Assembly (NCBI RefSeq): GCF_039541575.1
Contig: NZ_BAABGM010000020.1
Coordinates: 119,672 to 183,671, forward strand
Length of the DNA: 64,000 nucleotides
Reading direction: 5' to 3'
Source: Fodinibacter luteus
Lineage (GTDB): Bacteria > Actinomycetota > Actinomycetes > Actinomycetales > Dermatophilaceae
The number at the start of each line of letters is the position of its first letter. Within the stretch, counting starts at the first letter, position 1. The translations under genes were made by a program, and so were the position numbers. Of the stretch, positions 22,768 to 34,120 are shown piece by piece. The notes beneath the pieces are model-generated. The model made no database searches. It was not told the origin of the DNA and worked only from the letters and a program-made list of their open reading frames with translations.

Positions 22768-24038
22768 GAGGTTCTCCCCTGGGTGGTGTGGCCGGTGGAC
22801 AGCAGGGTCAGTGCGAGGTCGGCCCGGGCATCCTTGAACCGCCGGGTGGCGCGCAGCGCGAGCAGCGCGAGGTTGACCTGTCGGTGGGCGCGCACCCTCG
22901 TGTCGAGCTCGGCACGGGGGGCGGACGGGGCCGCGTAGGCGTCGAGGAAGGCCGCCGCGTGGGCGGCGACGGCGGCGGGCGAGGCGCCGCGGGCCGCCGC
23001 GCGCACGTCGTGGTAGGCGAGGTAGCGGCCGAGGTCGGTGGCCGGCTCCGCGAGACACAGGGTGTCGAGGTCGACGAGCCCGAGGCCGAGCGGCAGCCTC
23101 GTGAGCTGGCTCGGGGTGAAGTCGCCGTGCGAGAGCACGGCAGGGCCGGCCGCGCCGGCCTCGAGCACCCCCGTGGCCCGGGTGAGGGGCGCGTCGACCG
23201 CGTCGGCCACGTCGGGCCACTCCGTCGCCACGAGGTCCTGCTCGGCCCGGGCCCGGGCCACCGTGCGGGCCGCGGTCAGCCCCGGCAGCGACCCCGACGG
23301 GGGGTGGGCGTGCAGGGCACGCAGGGCCCGGCCGGCGTCCGCGGGACCCACCGGGGTGGAGGGGGAACCGTCCTCGGCCGCCGTGGGGGTGAGCGACTCG
23401 AGGACGGTCGTGTGGAGCGGGCGGCTCAGGGCGAGCAGCCCGGGGAGGCGGACGCCTTCGGCACCCGCACCGCCGAGGGTCGTGGTGCCGACGGCCGCGA
23501 GCACCCCGGCGGCGGCGGACGCCTCGCTCGCCCTCGGGTAGACCTTCGCGTACGCCTGGCGGTGACGCCCGTCGTCGACCGCGTCGAGGCGCAGCACGCA
23601 GGCGCCCTCGCGGGGGTGGTGCACGACCTCGGCGCGGTAGGTGCCCGGCAGGCAGTCGGCGAGCACCGGCCCGAGCGCACCGGGTGAGAGCACCGCGGCG
23701 AGGGTCGGCAGCTCCGGGTCGTCCGGGAACGCCGTGACGACGAGGTGCCCCCCACGCTCGTGGACGAGCAGCGTCGTGTCCGCGGATGCCGGGCCGTCGC
23801 CGTCGGCTCCGTCGTCAGCTCCGCCCCCGCCCGTTCCGTCGTCGAACCGGACCGATACCCGCGCCGAGACGTCCCCGGGCCCGCGGTACAGCGCGGAGTG
23901 GGTCCTCGTCGCCACGACCCGTCGCCCCGGCCGGTGCTCGTCCGCCCACTGACGGGCCAGCACCTCCCCGGCCGCGGGGTCCGTGACCCACGCGGTGTCC
24001 GGTGGCCACCCCCGGAGCGTGGGGGCCGAGGTGCTCAC
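22764..24038 (-). CDS. APH-like phosphotransferase, kinase B
   Basis: This encodes 424 aa. The frame is open far upstream inside the ABC gene. I choose the GTG at 24038, which overlaps the exporter stop (GTGA) and has GAGGGG about 6 nt upstream; a GTG at 24041 is equivalent. Motifs are FPDDPELPTLAAVLSPGALGPVL, AYAKVYPRASEAS (ATP Lys), LSHGDFTPSQL (catalytic Asp, Gln for Asn) and LVDLDTLCLAEPATDLGRYL. The YxPGxR motif of its relatives is degenerate here (HPREGACVLRL). It is tightly coupled to the exporter and to kinase A. Confidence 0.72.
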   Translation of the reverse strand: MSTSAPTLRGWPPDTAWVTDPAAGEVLARQWADEHRPGRRVVATRTHSALYRGPGDVSARVSVRFDDGTGGGGADDGADGDGPASADTTLLVHERGGHLVVTAFPDDPELPTLAAVLSPGALGPVLADCLPGTYRAEVVHHPREGACVLRLDAVDDGRHRQAYAKVYPRASEASAAAGVLAAVGTTTLGGAGAEGVRLPGLLALSRPLHTTVLESLTPTAAEDGSPSTPVGPADAGRALRALHAHPPSGSLPGLTAARTVARARAEQDLVATEWPDVADAVDAPLTRATGVLEAGAAGPAVLSHGDFTPSQLTRLPLGLGLVDLDTLCLAEPATDLGRYLAYHDVRAAARGASPAAVAAHAAAFLDAYAAPSAPRAELDTRVRAHRQVNLALLALRATRRFKDARADLALTLLSTGHTTQGRTS

Positions 24039-25951
24039 CACGGCCCCTCGCGGCCGGGTGTCGGTGCCGCGCCGGGGGTTCCGGCGGCCGTCGCGCGCCC
24101 GAAGAGGTCGGCGTAGGGGCCGCTCGTGCGGGCCAGCACCTGGGGCGGGCCCTCCTGGACGATCCGTCCGTCGTTGATGACGAGGATGCGGTCCGCGCAC
24201 GAGACGAGGTCGACGTCGTGGGAGATGATGATCGTCGTCGTCCCGTCGATGAGGGAGCGCAGGGCCTCGGTGACCTGGGCCGCGGCCTCGGGGTCGAGGC
24301 CGGTCGTCGGCTCGTCGAGCACGAGCACGGGCGCCCGCCGGATGAAGGCGCGCGCGATGGCGAGGCGCTGCCGCTGGCCCCCCGACAACGTGGCGGCCCG
24401 CTCGCCGAGCACCGTGTCGTAGCCCCGGGGGAGCTCCTCGATGAACTCGTGCGCGTTGGCGAGCCGAGCGGCCTCCTCGACGCGCGCGGGGTCGGGGTCG
24501 TCGATGCCGTAGGCGATGTTCTCGGCGACGGTCCCGGTGAGGAGCAGGGTCTCCTGGAGGACGAGGCTGACCTGCCCGCGCAGCGAGGCGAGGGTGAAGT
24601 CCCGCACGTCCATGCCGTCGATCGTCACCGTGCCCGAGTCGGGGTCGTACAGGCGGGGGATGAGCTGCGCGATCGAGCTCTTGCCCGCACCGCTCGGCCC
24701 GATGAGGGCGACGACCTCGCCGGGTGCGGCGCTGAAGGTGATGTCGTGGAGCACGACCCGCGACTCGGCCTCCTCCTCGTGCTCCGGGCGGTAGCTGAAG
24801 GTGACGTCGTGGAAGGCGAGGCGACCCTCGAGGGCCGGCGCAGGCTTCGAGAGGAGCGTGTCGGTGACGGTGGGCTGCCGCTCGAGCAGCTCCTCGATCC
24901 GCTCGGTGCTCGCGATGAGCTTGCCGACCTTGTACCACTCGCTCACGATCTTGCGCGAGGGCTTGAACATGTTCTGGATGAGCATGACGAACAGCACGAG
25001 GGTGCCGGGCGAGATCGACCCGCGGTCGACGAGCCAGAAGCTGAGCCAGAGCACCCCGGCGATGGTGAGCCCCTCGAGCACGGCTATGACGAAGCTGAAC
25101 TGGGCCTGGATCGTCGCGATGCGCAGCGAGGCCCGCATGCTCTGGTCGCTCTGCTTGGAGAAGTTCTCGAGGTCGACGTGCCCGCGGCCGTAGCTCTGGA
25201 CGAGACGGATCGACGACAGCATCTCCTGCGCGGTCGAGGCGAGGTCGCCCTCCTTGGAGCGCTGCTCCTTCGAGACCCGCTTGAGGCGCAGCGAGAACCA
25301 GTTGGCCACGAGCGCGAGGACGGGCACGACGACGAGGGCGATGAGGGCCACCTCGGGCGAGCGGGTGAGCAGCACGACGAACGAGCCGACGAGGAGCAGC
25401 GCGCTCGCGACGATGTTGCTCAGCGACGCCACGACGAACTCCTCGACGACGAGCACGTCGCCCGTGACGCGGGTCAGCACGTCACCCGTGCGGCGCTTGT
25501 CGTGGAAGGCCATCGGCAGCTTCTGGAGCCGGTCGTACATCGTGACCCGCACGTTGTACCCGAGGGTGCGGCCGCCCCGCGCGAGGAACACCTCGGACAG
25601 CGAGTCCGCCCCCTTGTTGACCGCGGCGATGAGGATGATGGCGAGCCCGAGCACGAGCACCGTCTCGACCCGCTCGTTGGCGAGGAACGCGGGCAGCCCC
25701 GCCTCGCGCAGGCTCGGCTTGCGGCCGGTGACGTAGTCGACGGCGTAGGCGATGGGGAAGGGCTCGAGGATCGCGGTCAGCGCCTCGAACACGAGCATGA
25801 GGAACCCGAGGACGAACGGCGCGTTGCTGCCGTGGAAGCGGCGGATGAGCGCGAACGCCCGGACCGTGTCCGACCGTCGGCGAGCGGGCGCCGGCTCCCG
25901 GCCGGGGGGCTCCTCGAGTCGCCGCTCCGGCTTGGTGTCAACCGAGGACAT
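24035..25951 (-). CDS. ABC exporter half-transporter (permease-ATPase fusion)
   Basis: This 638-aa protein starts at the ATG at 25951 with GGAGGAA 7 nt upstream. Residues ~40-330 form a six-helix exporter domain; residues ~375-610 are the ATPase with Walker A LIGPSGAGKSS, Q-loop VLQETLLLTG, signature TLSGGQRQR, Walker B VLVLDEPTTGLD and switch His in IIISHDVD. MsbA/LmrA-like half-transporters work as homodimers and export lipids, glycolipids or hydrophobic products. Its position among kinases and glycosyltransferases makes it the likely export step of the operon. It overlaps the GT-kinase gene by 14 bp. Confidence 0.85.
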   Translation of the reverse strand: MSSVDTKPERRLEEPPGREPAPARRRSDTVRAFALIRRFHGSNAPFVLGFLMLVFEALTAILEPFPIAYAVDYVTGRKPSLREAGLPAFLANERVETVLVLGLAIILIAAVNKGADSLSEVFLARGGRTLGYNVRVTMYDRLQKLPMAFHDKRRTGDVLTRVTGDVLVVEEFVVASLSNIVASALLLVGSFVVLLTRSPEVALIALVVVPVLALVANWFSLRLKRVSKEQRSKEGDLASTAQEMLSSIRLVQSYGRGHVDLENFSKQSDQSMRASLRIATIQAQFSFVIAVLEGLTIAGVLWLSFWLVDRGSISPGTLVLFVMLIQNMFKPSRKIVSEWYKVGKLIASTERIEELLERQPTVTDTLLSKPAPALEGRLAFHDVTFSYRPEHEEEAESRVVLHDITFSAAPGEVVALIGPSGAGKSSIAQLIPRLYDPDSGTVTIDGMDVRDFTLASLRGQVSLVLQETLLLTGTVAENIAYGIDDPDPARVEEAARLANAHEFIEELPRGYDTVLGERAATLSGGQRQRLAIARAFIRRAPVLVLDEPTTGLDPEAAAQVTEALRSLIDGTTTIIISHDVDLVSCADRILVINDGRIVQEGPPQVLARTSGPYADLFGRATAAGTPGAAPTPGREGPW

Positions 25952-28334
25952 GCTGGTTCCTCCATGGTGTGTCGAGTCCACGTCGGGCGTCGGCCGCGAC
26001 GAGCCGCGGCTCGTCGGACAACGGGGATCGCGCGAACGCGCGAAGGGCCTTGCGCATGAGCGCGACCGCCACGTAGAAGTCGACGCGCGCCGCGAAGGTC
26101 CCCTCCGGCTCGGGGGCGACCGCGTCGCGGTAGGCGTCGACGAAGGCGCGAGCGGTCGGCTCGGTCGCGTCGGCCGCGCAGGGGTCGGAGGGGTTCGAGC
26201 GGATGGCCTGCTGGCGCAGGGTCGCGACGAAGGTTCCCACGTCGGATGCCGGGTCGGCGACGCCGCAGTGGTCGAGGTCGAGGATCGCGACGTCGTCGCC
26301 GCAGGCGAGGAACTGGCTCGGCTTGCAGTCACCGTGCACGAGCGACGCCGGCCCGGGTGGCGCCTGGGTCGAGTGCAGGCGCTCGGCCAGCTCGAGCAGG
26401 GGCTCACCGGCCTCGGGGTCGACGGACCGGATCGCCATCGACCGGGAGACGAAGCGGCGCAGCTCGCGGTCGACCGGGCGCGGGCGGCCGGCCGGCACGC
26501 TCAGGCCGTGCAGGACGGCGAGCGCCGCGGCCGCCCGGGGTGCGTCGGCGTCGGTGAGCGGCACACCCTCCACCCAGGCCTGGGCGACGACGGCGAGGTC
26601 GGGCAGGTGCGCGACGACCGGGGCGAGGAGGAGTGGGGCACGCGACGGCCGGCCCACGAGGGCCGCACCCTCGGCCGCGACCGCCGCGGCCTTGGCGCCG
26701 TCGTGGTAGACCTTCGCGACGTACCGGCCCTGCGCCGGTCCTCCGCCCAGGGTCACCTCGACCGTGGCGCGGCGGCCCGGTCGGTAGCGCAGCAGCCGCA
26801 GCCGCGCCTCGACCCTCTCCGCATCCGGGTCGCCGATGGCCCCGGCCAGCGCCGGTCCGAGCACCGCCGGGTCGAGCACGGCCGGCAGGGTGGGCAGGGC
26901 CGGGTCGGTCGGGAACTCCTCGACCGTCACGCCGCTCGGCTCGACGGTGGCGTGCACGAGCCGGGTGGCGTGCCGGTAGAGCACCGTGGCGGGCCGGCCC
27001 GGCTCGAACTTGGCGTCGAGGACGACGCAGTCACCGCCGCCCTCACCGACCGGCATCCGAGCCGGGTCGATCGCCCCGAGGAAGGCCTCGTAGTGCGCCC
27101 TCGGGCGCGCGGCGAGGGAGAAGACGTCGACGAGCTGCTCGGCGGCGCGGTCGACGTCGAAGGACGCCTCGACGGTGGCCCTGGCACGCCGGCCCATCTC
27201 CTGCCGGCGAGCCGGATCGGCCAGCAGCTCACCGAGGTTCGCTGCGATCGCGGCGACGTCGCGTGGGGCGCAGAGCAGGCCGTCGTGCCCGTGCGTCACG
27301 GCCTCGCCGACGCCACCGACCTCGGTGGCGACGACGGGCAGGCCGGCAGCCATCGCCTCGACGACGACGTTGGGCACGCCGTCGCGGTCACCGTCGGTCG
27401 TGACGTACGGGGTGAGCGCGAAGACGTCCGCCGCACGCATCGTCTCGACGACGACGGAGCTGTCGTGCTCCCCCTCGAAGTCCACGACCCCGTCCAGGCC
27501 GAGGGCGGTCCGCTGTGCCTCGAGCGCCGGGCGCAGCGGCCCGTCACCGAGCACGGTCAGCCGGAACGGCCGGTCGGGGGCGAGCGCGGCGCAGGCCCGC
27601 AGCAGGTCCGGGAAGCCCTTCTTCTCGACGAGCCGACCCACCGAGACCACGCGGGGGACGCGCTCGCCCGCGGGGTGGCTGCGCGGGGTGAACTGCTCGA
27701 GGTCGATGCCGTGGTGGACGACCCGGACCCGCTCGGCGACGGACGGCTCGAGGTGGGCGTCGAGGTAGTCGACGTTGGCCCGGCAGCAGGTGAGCACACT
27801 CGTCGCCGAGGCCACCCGGGTGCGCAGGTTCTCGGGCGGGATCTGGTAGAGGTCGCGGGCGTGCGCGGTGATGCTGTACGTCAGCCCGGTGAGCCGGTGG
27901 TGCAGGAGGGCGACGAGGGCCGGGTCGTGGGCGAAGTGGGCGTGCAGGTGGGTGACGCGGATGCCGTCCGCCTCCAGGCGCAGGCAGCGCGCGGCGAGCT
28001 GGACGGCGTGCTCGAAGCACTGCCGCGTCGTCGCGTTCGCGTACCCGCTCGACAGGCCCGGCTGCTCGCCCGCGAAGCGCGAGGTCGCGTCGTAGCGCTG
28101 CGGCCAGCGCGCGGCGACGAGCGCGTGGTCGGCGGGCGGCGCGGCATCCGTCGTGTAGCGCACCGGTCGCCGCACCCGGTCGACCTGGGGCTGGCGCACC
28201 TCCTCGCCCGAGGGGGCCATCGCGTGGACCTCGAGGTCGACGCCGCGCCGCTCGAGCGCGAGGACCTCGTTGACGACGAAGGTCTGCGACAGCCGCGGCC
28301 AGCTGCGCGTCAGGTATATCACGCGCGCAGGCAT
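25938..28334 (-). CDS. GT4 glycosyltransferase fused to an APH-like kinase domain
   Basis: This 798-aa protein has two enzymes in one chain. Residues 1-~390 are a GT-B family 4 glycosyltransferase: MPARVIYLTRSWPRLSQTFVVNEVLAL, HLHAHFAHDPA, HHGIDLEQFTP, VSVGRLVEKKGFPDLLRA and DGVPNVVVEAMAAGLPVVATEVGG, with the E-x7-E nucleotide-sugar motif. Residues ~400-798 are a kinase of the operon's family: DPALPTLPAVLDPAVLGPAL, RYRPGRRATVEV, YVAKVYHDG, LVHGDCKPSQF and ILDLDHCGVADPASDVGTF. The fusion implies that glycosyl transfer and phosphorylation act on one substrate. It overlaps the next gene by 16 bp. Confidence 0.8.
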   Translation of the reverse strand: MPARVIYLTRSWPRLSQTFVVNEVLALERRGVDLEVHAMAPSGEEVRQPQVDRVRRPVRYTTDAAPPADHALVAARWPQRYDATSRFAGEQPGLSSGYANATTRQCFEHAVQLAARCLRLEADGIRVTHLHAHFAHDPALVALLHHRLTGLTYSITAHARDLYQIPPENLRTRVASATSVLTCCRANVDYLDAHLEPSVAERVRVVHHGIDLEQFTPRSHPAGERVPRVVSVGRLVEKKGFPDLLRACAALAPDRPFRLTVLGDGPLRPALEAQRTALGLDGVVDFEGEHDSSVVVETMRAADVFALTPYVTTDGDRDGVPNVVVEAMAAGLPVVATEVGGVGEAVTHGHDGLLCAPRDVAAIAANLGELLADPARRQEMGRRARATVEASFDVDRAAEQLVDVFSLAARPRAHYEAFLGAIDPARMPVGEGGGDCVVLDAKFEPGRPATVLYRHATRLVHATVEPSGVTVEEFPTDPALPTLPAVLDPAVLGPALAGAIGDPDAERVEARLRLLRYRPGRRATVEVTLGGGPAQGRYVAKVYHDGAKAAAVAAEGAALVGRPSRAPLLLAPVVAHLPDLAVVAQAWVEGVPLTDADAPRAAAALAVLHGLSVPAGRPRPVDRELRRFVSRSMAIRSVDPEAGEPLLELAERLHSTQAPPGPASLVHGDCKPSQFLACGDDVAILDLDHCGVADPASDVGTFVATLRQQAIRSNPSDPCAADATEPTARAFVDAYRDAVAPEPEGTFAARVDFYVAVALMRKALRAFARSPLSDEPRLVAADARRGLDTPWRNQHVLG

Positions 28335-30471
28335 GACGCTCCTCGGGTGAGGCGGGCGACGGCGGCCGCGACGACGTCGTCGCCGACGTGCCCACGGGTC
28401 GTCTGGCGGGTGATCTTGAGCAGGGCGTAGGCCCGGAAGAAGGCGAGGCGGTGCGCGGCATCCGGTCCGCGGAGGGGTCCGTAGGCCTCACGGAACGCCG
28501 TGGCGAGCGCGTCGTCGGCGCCCGGGGCACCGCCCGCCGCCTCGTCGGCGTAGGCGCACAGGTGGGCGAGGTCGAACGCGGGGTCGCCCATCCGGGCCTC
28601 GTCGAGGTCGATGACCGTCGCGCCGCCGCTGGGGTCGACGAGGACGTGGCCGAGGTGGAGGTCCTTGTGGATGAGGGAGTCGCGCACCCGCGGCAGCGAG
28701 GGTGCGTGCGCGGCGAGGAGCTCGGCGAGCTCGCCGGCCGGAGCCCGCAGTCGGGTGTCGGCGCGCGCGACCTGCTGGGCCCAGAGCGCGGCGTTCGCCA
28801 CCTCGTGGTCGACGTCGAGCACCCGCCGCGCACCGGAGCCGGTGGCGTGGACGGTGCGCAGCCAGACGCCGAGCCGTTCCGCGACCGCCCGGCGGACATC
28901 GGCGGCCGGGGTGTCCGGCCCGGCGGACAGGGGGGACCCGTCGGCCGCCCGGCACACGACGACGCCGTGGACCGGGTCGACGCCGATCGGGTGCTGGGTG
29001 CCGCACCGGACGACCGGGTCGCGCAGGCTGTCGAAGAGCACGAGGTTCTCGTGGGTGACGACGGCGCGCTCCCTCTCGGCGAACGCCTTGGCGATGACCT
29101 GCACCGGGCTCTCGGCGGCACCGGCGACGGTGCAGCGCACGACGATCCGCCGGCCCGGCGCGACCCGCAGGGTCTCGACCGAGGTGACCTGCACCCTGTC
29201 GGTGGCGCCGCCGCCGAGCAGGTCGTTGAGCAGCGAGGTCATCGCGGTGGGGTCGGTGAGGTCGGGCAGCCGGTCGCGACGCAGGGGGGTCGGCGGCCCG
29301 TCGGCCGGCGTGTCGTGCCGCTCGAGGACGGCGGATGCCGCGCCGACCAGGAGGGGCACGGCATCCCAGTGGGTCGTGTCGAGGCTGCGGTAGCGCCGGC
29401 CCGCGATCTTGAGCAGCGCCGCCGCGCGCCACCAGTCGAGGGCGACGGGGTCGACCTCTCCACCGGCCGATGCGTACCCCGCTCGCACCGCGGCGGACAG
29501 CACCGGGGCCGGGGCCTGCTCGCCGCGCAGGTGCTGCCAGTCGAGGTGGGCCATCGCGTTCCCGAGGTCGCGGGCGGGGTCGGCCGGGCCGGCACCGTCG
29601 AGGTCGAGCACGGCGAGCCGGCCGCCGTCGACGACGACCTGCCCCGGTCGGAACGAGCCGTGGCCGAAGACGGTGCGGGTCACCTCGGGGACCTCGGCCG
29701 CGAGGCGGTCGAGCACCCAGCCGAGCGACAGCGCCGCGACGGCATCGGCCTGCCACGCGGCCGGGAGGAGCCGGGCGAGGCCGGCGAGCTCGTCGGACGG
29801 GGTGCGCACCCGCTCGGCCACGAGGGGCCCCGGGTGCACCCGGTGGATGCCCGCGAGGAGAGCGCCGAGGCGCGTCGCGAGGCGGATCCGCTCCTCCGGC
29901 CGGAGCCGGGGGTCCCGGAGCAGCGCGGAGGCGGTGGGGCCGGGCACCTCGGCGGTGACGACCGCGGACAGCTCGGGCCAGCAGCCGACGACGGGCACCG
30001 CCCCGCCCGCGAGAGCCTCATGGCTCTCGGCGCACTCCCGCGCACCCTCCGCGAGCACCTTGACGTACACGGTGCGCCGGCGACCGGACCGGTCGGTGGC
30101 CTCGCACCGCACGACGCACCGCGAGCCGGGCCGGTAGCTCACCGGCGTCGTGACGCAGCCACGGGGGCGCCCGCCGAGCACCGGCGCGAGGTGGCCGGCG
30201 AGGCGCTGCGGGTCGAGCACCTCCGCGACACCGGTCAGCGCGACGTCGTCGCGGAGCCGGCGCCGCGTCAGGCCGTCCGGTGTCGCCTCGACGACGACGA
30301 CCGCCCCGTCGGCCCGGTCGAAGGCGACCCGGGTGCGCCGCTCGGGGTCCCACCGCACCTGGTGCACCCCGCCGGGTCGCGACTCGGCCTCGACGACCGG
30401 CCCGACGAGCCCGACGAGGCGGTCGAGGTCGGTCCAGTGGGCGCCGGCCGGCGCGGCGGGCCAGGCGGTGG

Positions 30472-30475
<4 letters not shown>
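28319..30475 (-). CDS. Tandem two-domain APH-like phosphotransferase
   Basis: This 718-aa protein starts at the GTG at 30475, overlapping the upstream stop (GTGA). It contains two complete kinase folds. Domain 1 has SYRPGSRCVVRCE, VYVKVLAEG, the loop HGSFRPGQ (His272, Ser274 where catalytic Asp is expected) and VLDLDGAGPADPARDLGN. Domain 2 has RVAPGRRIVVRC, VIAKAFAERE, HKDLHLGH (His603, Asp605) and VIDLDEARMGDPAFDLAHL. Domain 1 therefore looks like a pseudokinase fused to an active partner. Both retain the metal-binding D-x-D element. Confidence 0.75.
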
Positions 30476-31709
<1,234 letters not shown>

Positions 31710-31713
<4 letters not shown>

Positions 31714-32927
31714 GTCGCGACCGACTGCAGCCGGGCCTCGGGGGTGGCCCCGAGGTCTCGGGTGAGGTGGGCGACTGCCGTCGAGCGTCCCCGCAGGTCC
31801 GGGCTCTTCCCCGCGGCGAGTGGCCGGGTGAGGGCCGCCACCATGGCGTCGGCGACGAGCTCCGGCTCGAGCCGGTCGGGATCGAGCCAGCGCACCCAGT
31901 TGCGCTCGGCGAACAGGCGGGCCCGGGTGCGCTGCTCGGCACTCGGGCCGCTGCGCGGGATGAGCAGGGCCGGGGTGCCCGCGTTGAGCAGCTCGACGGT
32001 CGTGTTGTAGCCGGCCATCGCGACGACGAGGTCGGCCCGGGCCACGCGGCCGCGGCCGCGGATCCGGCGCCGCACCTCGACCATCGGCAGGTCCCTCGCC
32101 TGGCGACGGAGCGCCTGGACGTCCTGGGCCGGCATGCACGGACCGGTGACGAGGACGAACTCGGCATGCGTCGCGGCGTGCACCTGCCCGGCGGCGTCGA
32201 GCACGCCGCTGAGCATCCGATATGCGTCACCCCCGCCGCCGGCGACGACGAGCACCGTCGGGCGGGCCGGAGGTCCGGAGACGGGGACCGCCGCGAGCCG
32301 CCGGGCCCGGCGGTGCGGGTCGTCGCACACGTAGCCGCAGTAGGTGGGGTCGAGCCCGAGGGTCGTCGGCCAGTCGTACTCACGGGTCACGTCGAGCACC
32401 TCGCGGGAGCCGTAGACGAGCACGTCGTCGTAGAACTCCTCGAGCGCGTCGAAGGCGCCCTCCGCCGTCCACCGGCGACGCACCGTCTCGGGGTCGTCGA
32501 GGATGTCGCGCAGGCCGAGGACGACCCGCATGCGGTCGCTGCGCACCGAGCGCAGCGCGGGGATGAGCTCACCCATCGCGCCGTGCGGCATGTGGTCGAC
32601 GAGCACGACGTCCGGCTCGAAGGCCCGGATGGCGCTCACGATGATCCGGCTGCGCATGCCGAGCACGTCCTTGAACGACGAGGCGAGCGACACGGCCTCC
32701 CACTCACCGGGTCCGGCCTTGCGGATGCTCGGCAGCTTGAGGAAGTCGTGGCCGGGGGCCGTCGTGAAGAACTGGCCGAGCGGCGAGTCCGACAGCGTCA
32801 GCGCGCTCGCACCCGGCACCTGGTGAAGGAACTCCCGGGCGAGGAGGGAGGTGCGCCGCATGTGCCCCAGCCCGAGGCCGTCCTGGGAGTAGATGAGCAT
32901 CCGCGGCTCGTGCCCCCTGCGGGTCAC
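31710..32927 (-). CDS. GT28/MurG-like predicted glycosyltransferase
   Basis: This 405-aa protein starts at the GTG at 32927 (GTGA overlap with the epimerase); an internal ATG at MLIYSQDGLGLGH is possible. The N-terminal Gly-rich loop QDGLGLGHMRR, DVVLVDHMPHGAMGEL, VLVVAGGGGDAYRM and MAGYNTTVELLNAGTPALLIPRSG are the acceptor- and nucleotide-sugar-binding parts of COG4671/MurG-like GT-B enzymes. It is cytoplasmic and possibly membrane-associated. It is second in the operon and should use an NDP-sugar made with the help of the epimerase. Confidence 0.8.
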
Positions 32928-33937
32928 CGGACCCACCCGCCCTGCAGTGACGCCTGCGCGGGCGGGGGCGGCCCGGCGGCCGACGGGGTCGCGTCGCGCA
33001 GCCCCCGGTGCCAGGCCACCTGGTGCTTGAGGCCGAGGTGGAGGTCGGTCGAGGGGCGCCACCCGAGGTGCGTGGCCGCCGCGCTGCTGTCACCGTGCGT
33101 GCTCGCGGTGTCACCCGGCCGGTGCGGCAGCCGCGCCACCGCGGCCGCTCCGCGCACCTCGTCCTCGATGAGGCGCAGCACCTCGGGGACGGGGACCGGC
33201 GACCCCATCGCGACGTTGAGGACGGTGCCCGACGGCACCGGGGCCGTCACCGCCGACACGACCGCGCGGGCGACGTCGCCGACGTAGGTGAAGTCGCGGA
33301 GCTGGACGGCGTCGCCGAACAGCGTCACCTCCCGGCCGTCGAGGAGGGCCTCGGTGAAGCGGTGGATCGCCATGTCGGGGCGCTGGCGCGGACCGTAGAC
33401 CGAGAAGAACCGCAGGGACACCGTCGCGAGGCCGCGCTCCTGGGAGTAGGCGCCGACGAGGCACTCCCCCGCGAGCTTGCTCACCCCGTACGGGCTGAGC
33501 GGGCCCAGCCGACCGGTCTCGCTCATCGGGTCGCTGGTCGGCGCGTAGACCGACGAGCTCGAGGCGTAGACGACCCGCGGCCGCACCCGTGCTCGCGCGG
33601 CAGCCTCGAGGAGTCGCTGGGTGGCCAGGACGTTGCGCTCGACGTAGGCCGGGAACGCCTCGCCCCAGGACTTGCTCACCCCCGGCTCGGCCGCGAGGTG
33701 GACGACCGCGTCGACGCCGTCGAGCAACGCGTCGAGGTCAGCCGTCGTGAGGTCGTCGTTGACGAACGTGAATGACGGGCTCCCCTGCAGGCCAGCGATG
33801 TTGCGGAGCTTGACGCCGGGGTCGTAGTTCTCCGTCAGGGCGTCGACGACGCGCACCTGCCAGCCCTCGCTGACGAGCAGCTCTGCGACGTGGCTGCCGA
33901 TGAACCCGGCGCCCCCGGTCACGAGTACGTTCTTCAT
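32924..33937 (-). CDS. NAD-dependent sugar epimerase/dehydratase (extended SDR)
   Basis: This 337-aa protein starts at the ATG at 33937 after a purine-rich GGGGGCAAG. The Rossmann motif VTGGAGFIGSHVAELL, the active-site Ser region VYASSSSVY and the catalytic pair in SPYGVSKLAGE (YxxxK) define a UDP-glucose-4-epimerase-like extended SDR. RFFSVYGPRQRPDMA and RDFTYVGDVARAV complete the substrate site. It is the first gene of the eight-gene minus-strand operon and probably supplies the NDP-sugar for the two glycosyltransferases. Epimerase versus dehydratase activity cannot be decided. Confidence 0.87.
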   Translation of the reverse strand: MKNVLVTGGAGFIGSHVAELLVSEGWQVRVVDALTENYDPGVKLRNIAGLQGSPSFTFVNDDLTTADLDALLDGVDAVVHLAAEPGVSKSWGEAFPAYVERNVLATQRLLEAAARARVRPRVVYASSSSVYAPTSDPMSETGRLGPLSPYGVSKLAGECLVGAYSQERGLATVSLRFFSVYGPRQRPDMAIHRFTEALLDGREVTLFGDAVQLRDFTYVGDVARAVVSAVTAPVPSGTVLNVAMGSPVPVPEVLRLIEDEVRGAAAVARLPHRPGDTASTHGDSSAAATHLGWRPSTDLHLGLKHQVAWHRGLRDATPSAAGPPPPAQASLQGGWVR

Positions 33938-34120
33938 CTTGCCCCCACTGGTCTTGCCGAGCCCAGTAGCCCATCGCTCAGTGTGGCACCGCGCGAGTGG
34001 ACCGTACAGCCGTTTTCGAACTTCCGGTGAACGCCGGGTGGACAGCCGATACCAGGAAGAGGGCCGAGTGGGTCCGGTGATACACGGCCTATGCTGTCGC
34101 GACGGGGAAGGGAGCAGGCC
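33938..34120. promoter_or_regulatory. Divergent promoter region of the glycan-kinase cluster
   Basis: This 183-bp spacer lies between the minus-strand operon start (33937) and the plus-strand kinase (34121). It is less GC-rich than its surroundings (e.g. TACAGCCGTTTTCGAACTTC near 34006 and GATACACGGCCTATGCT near 34078), so promoters for both units are likely here. No clear operator palindrome is visible. Confidence 0.45.
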
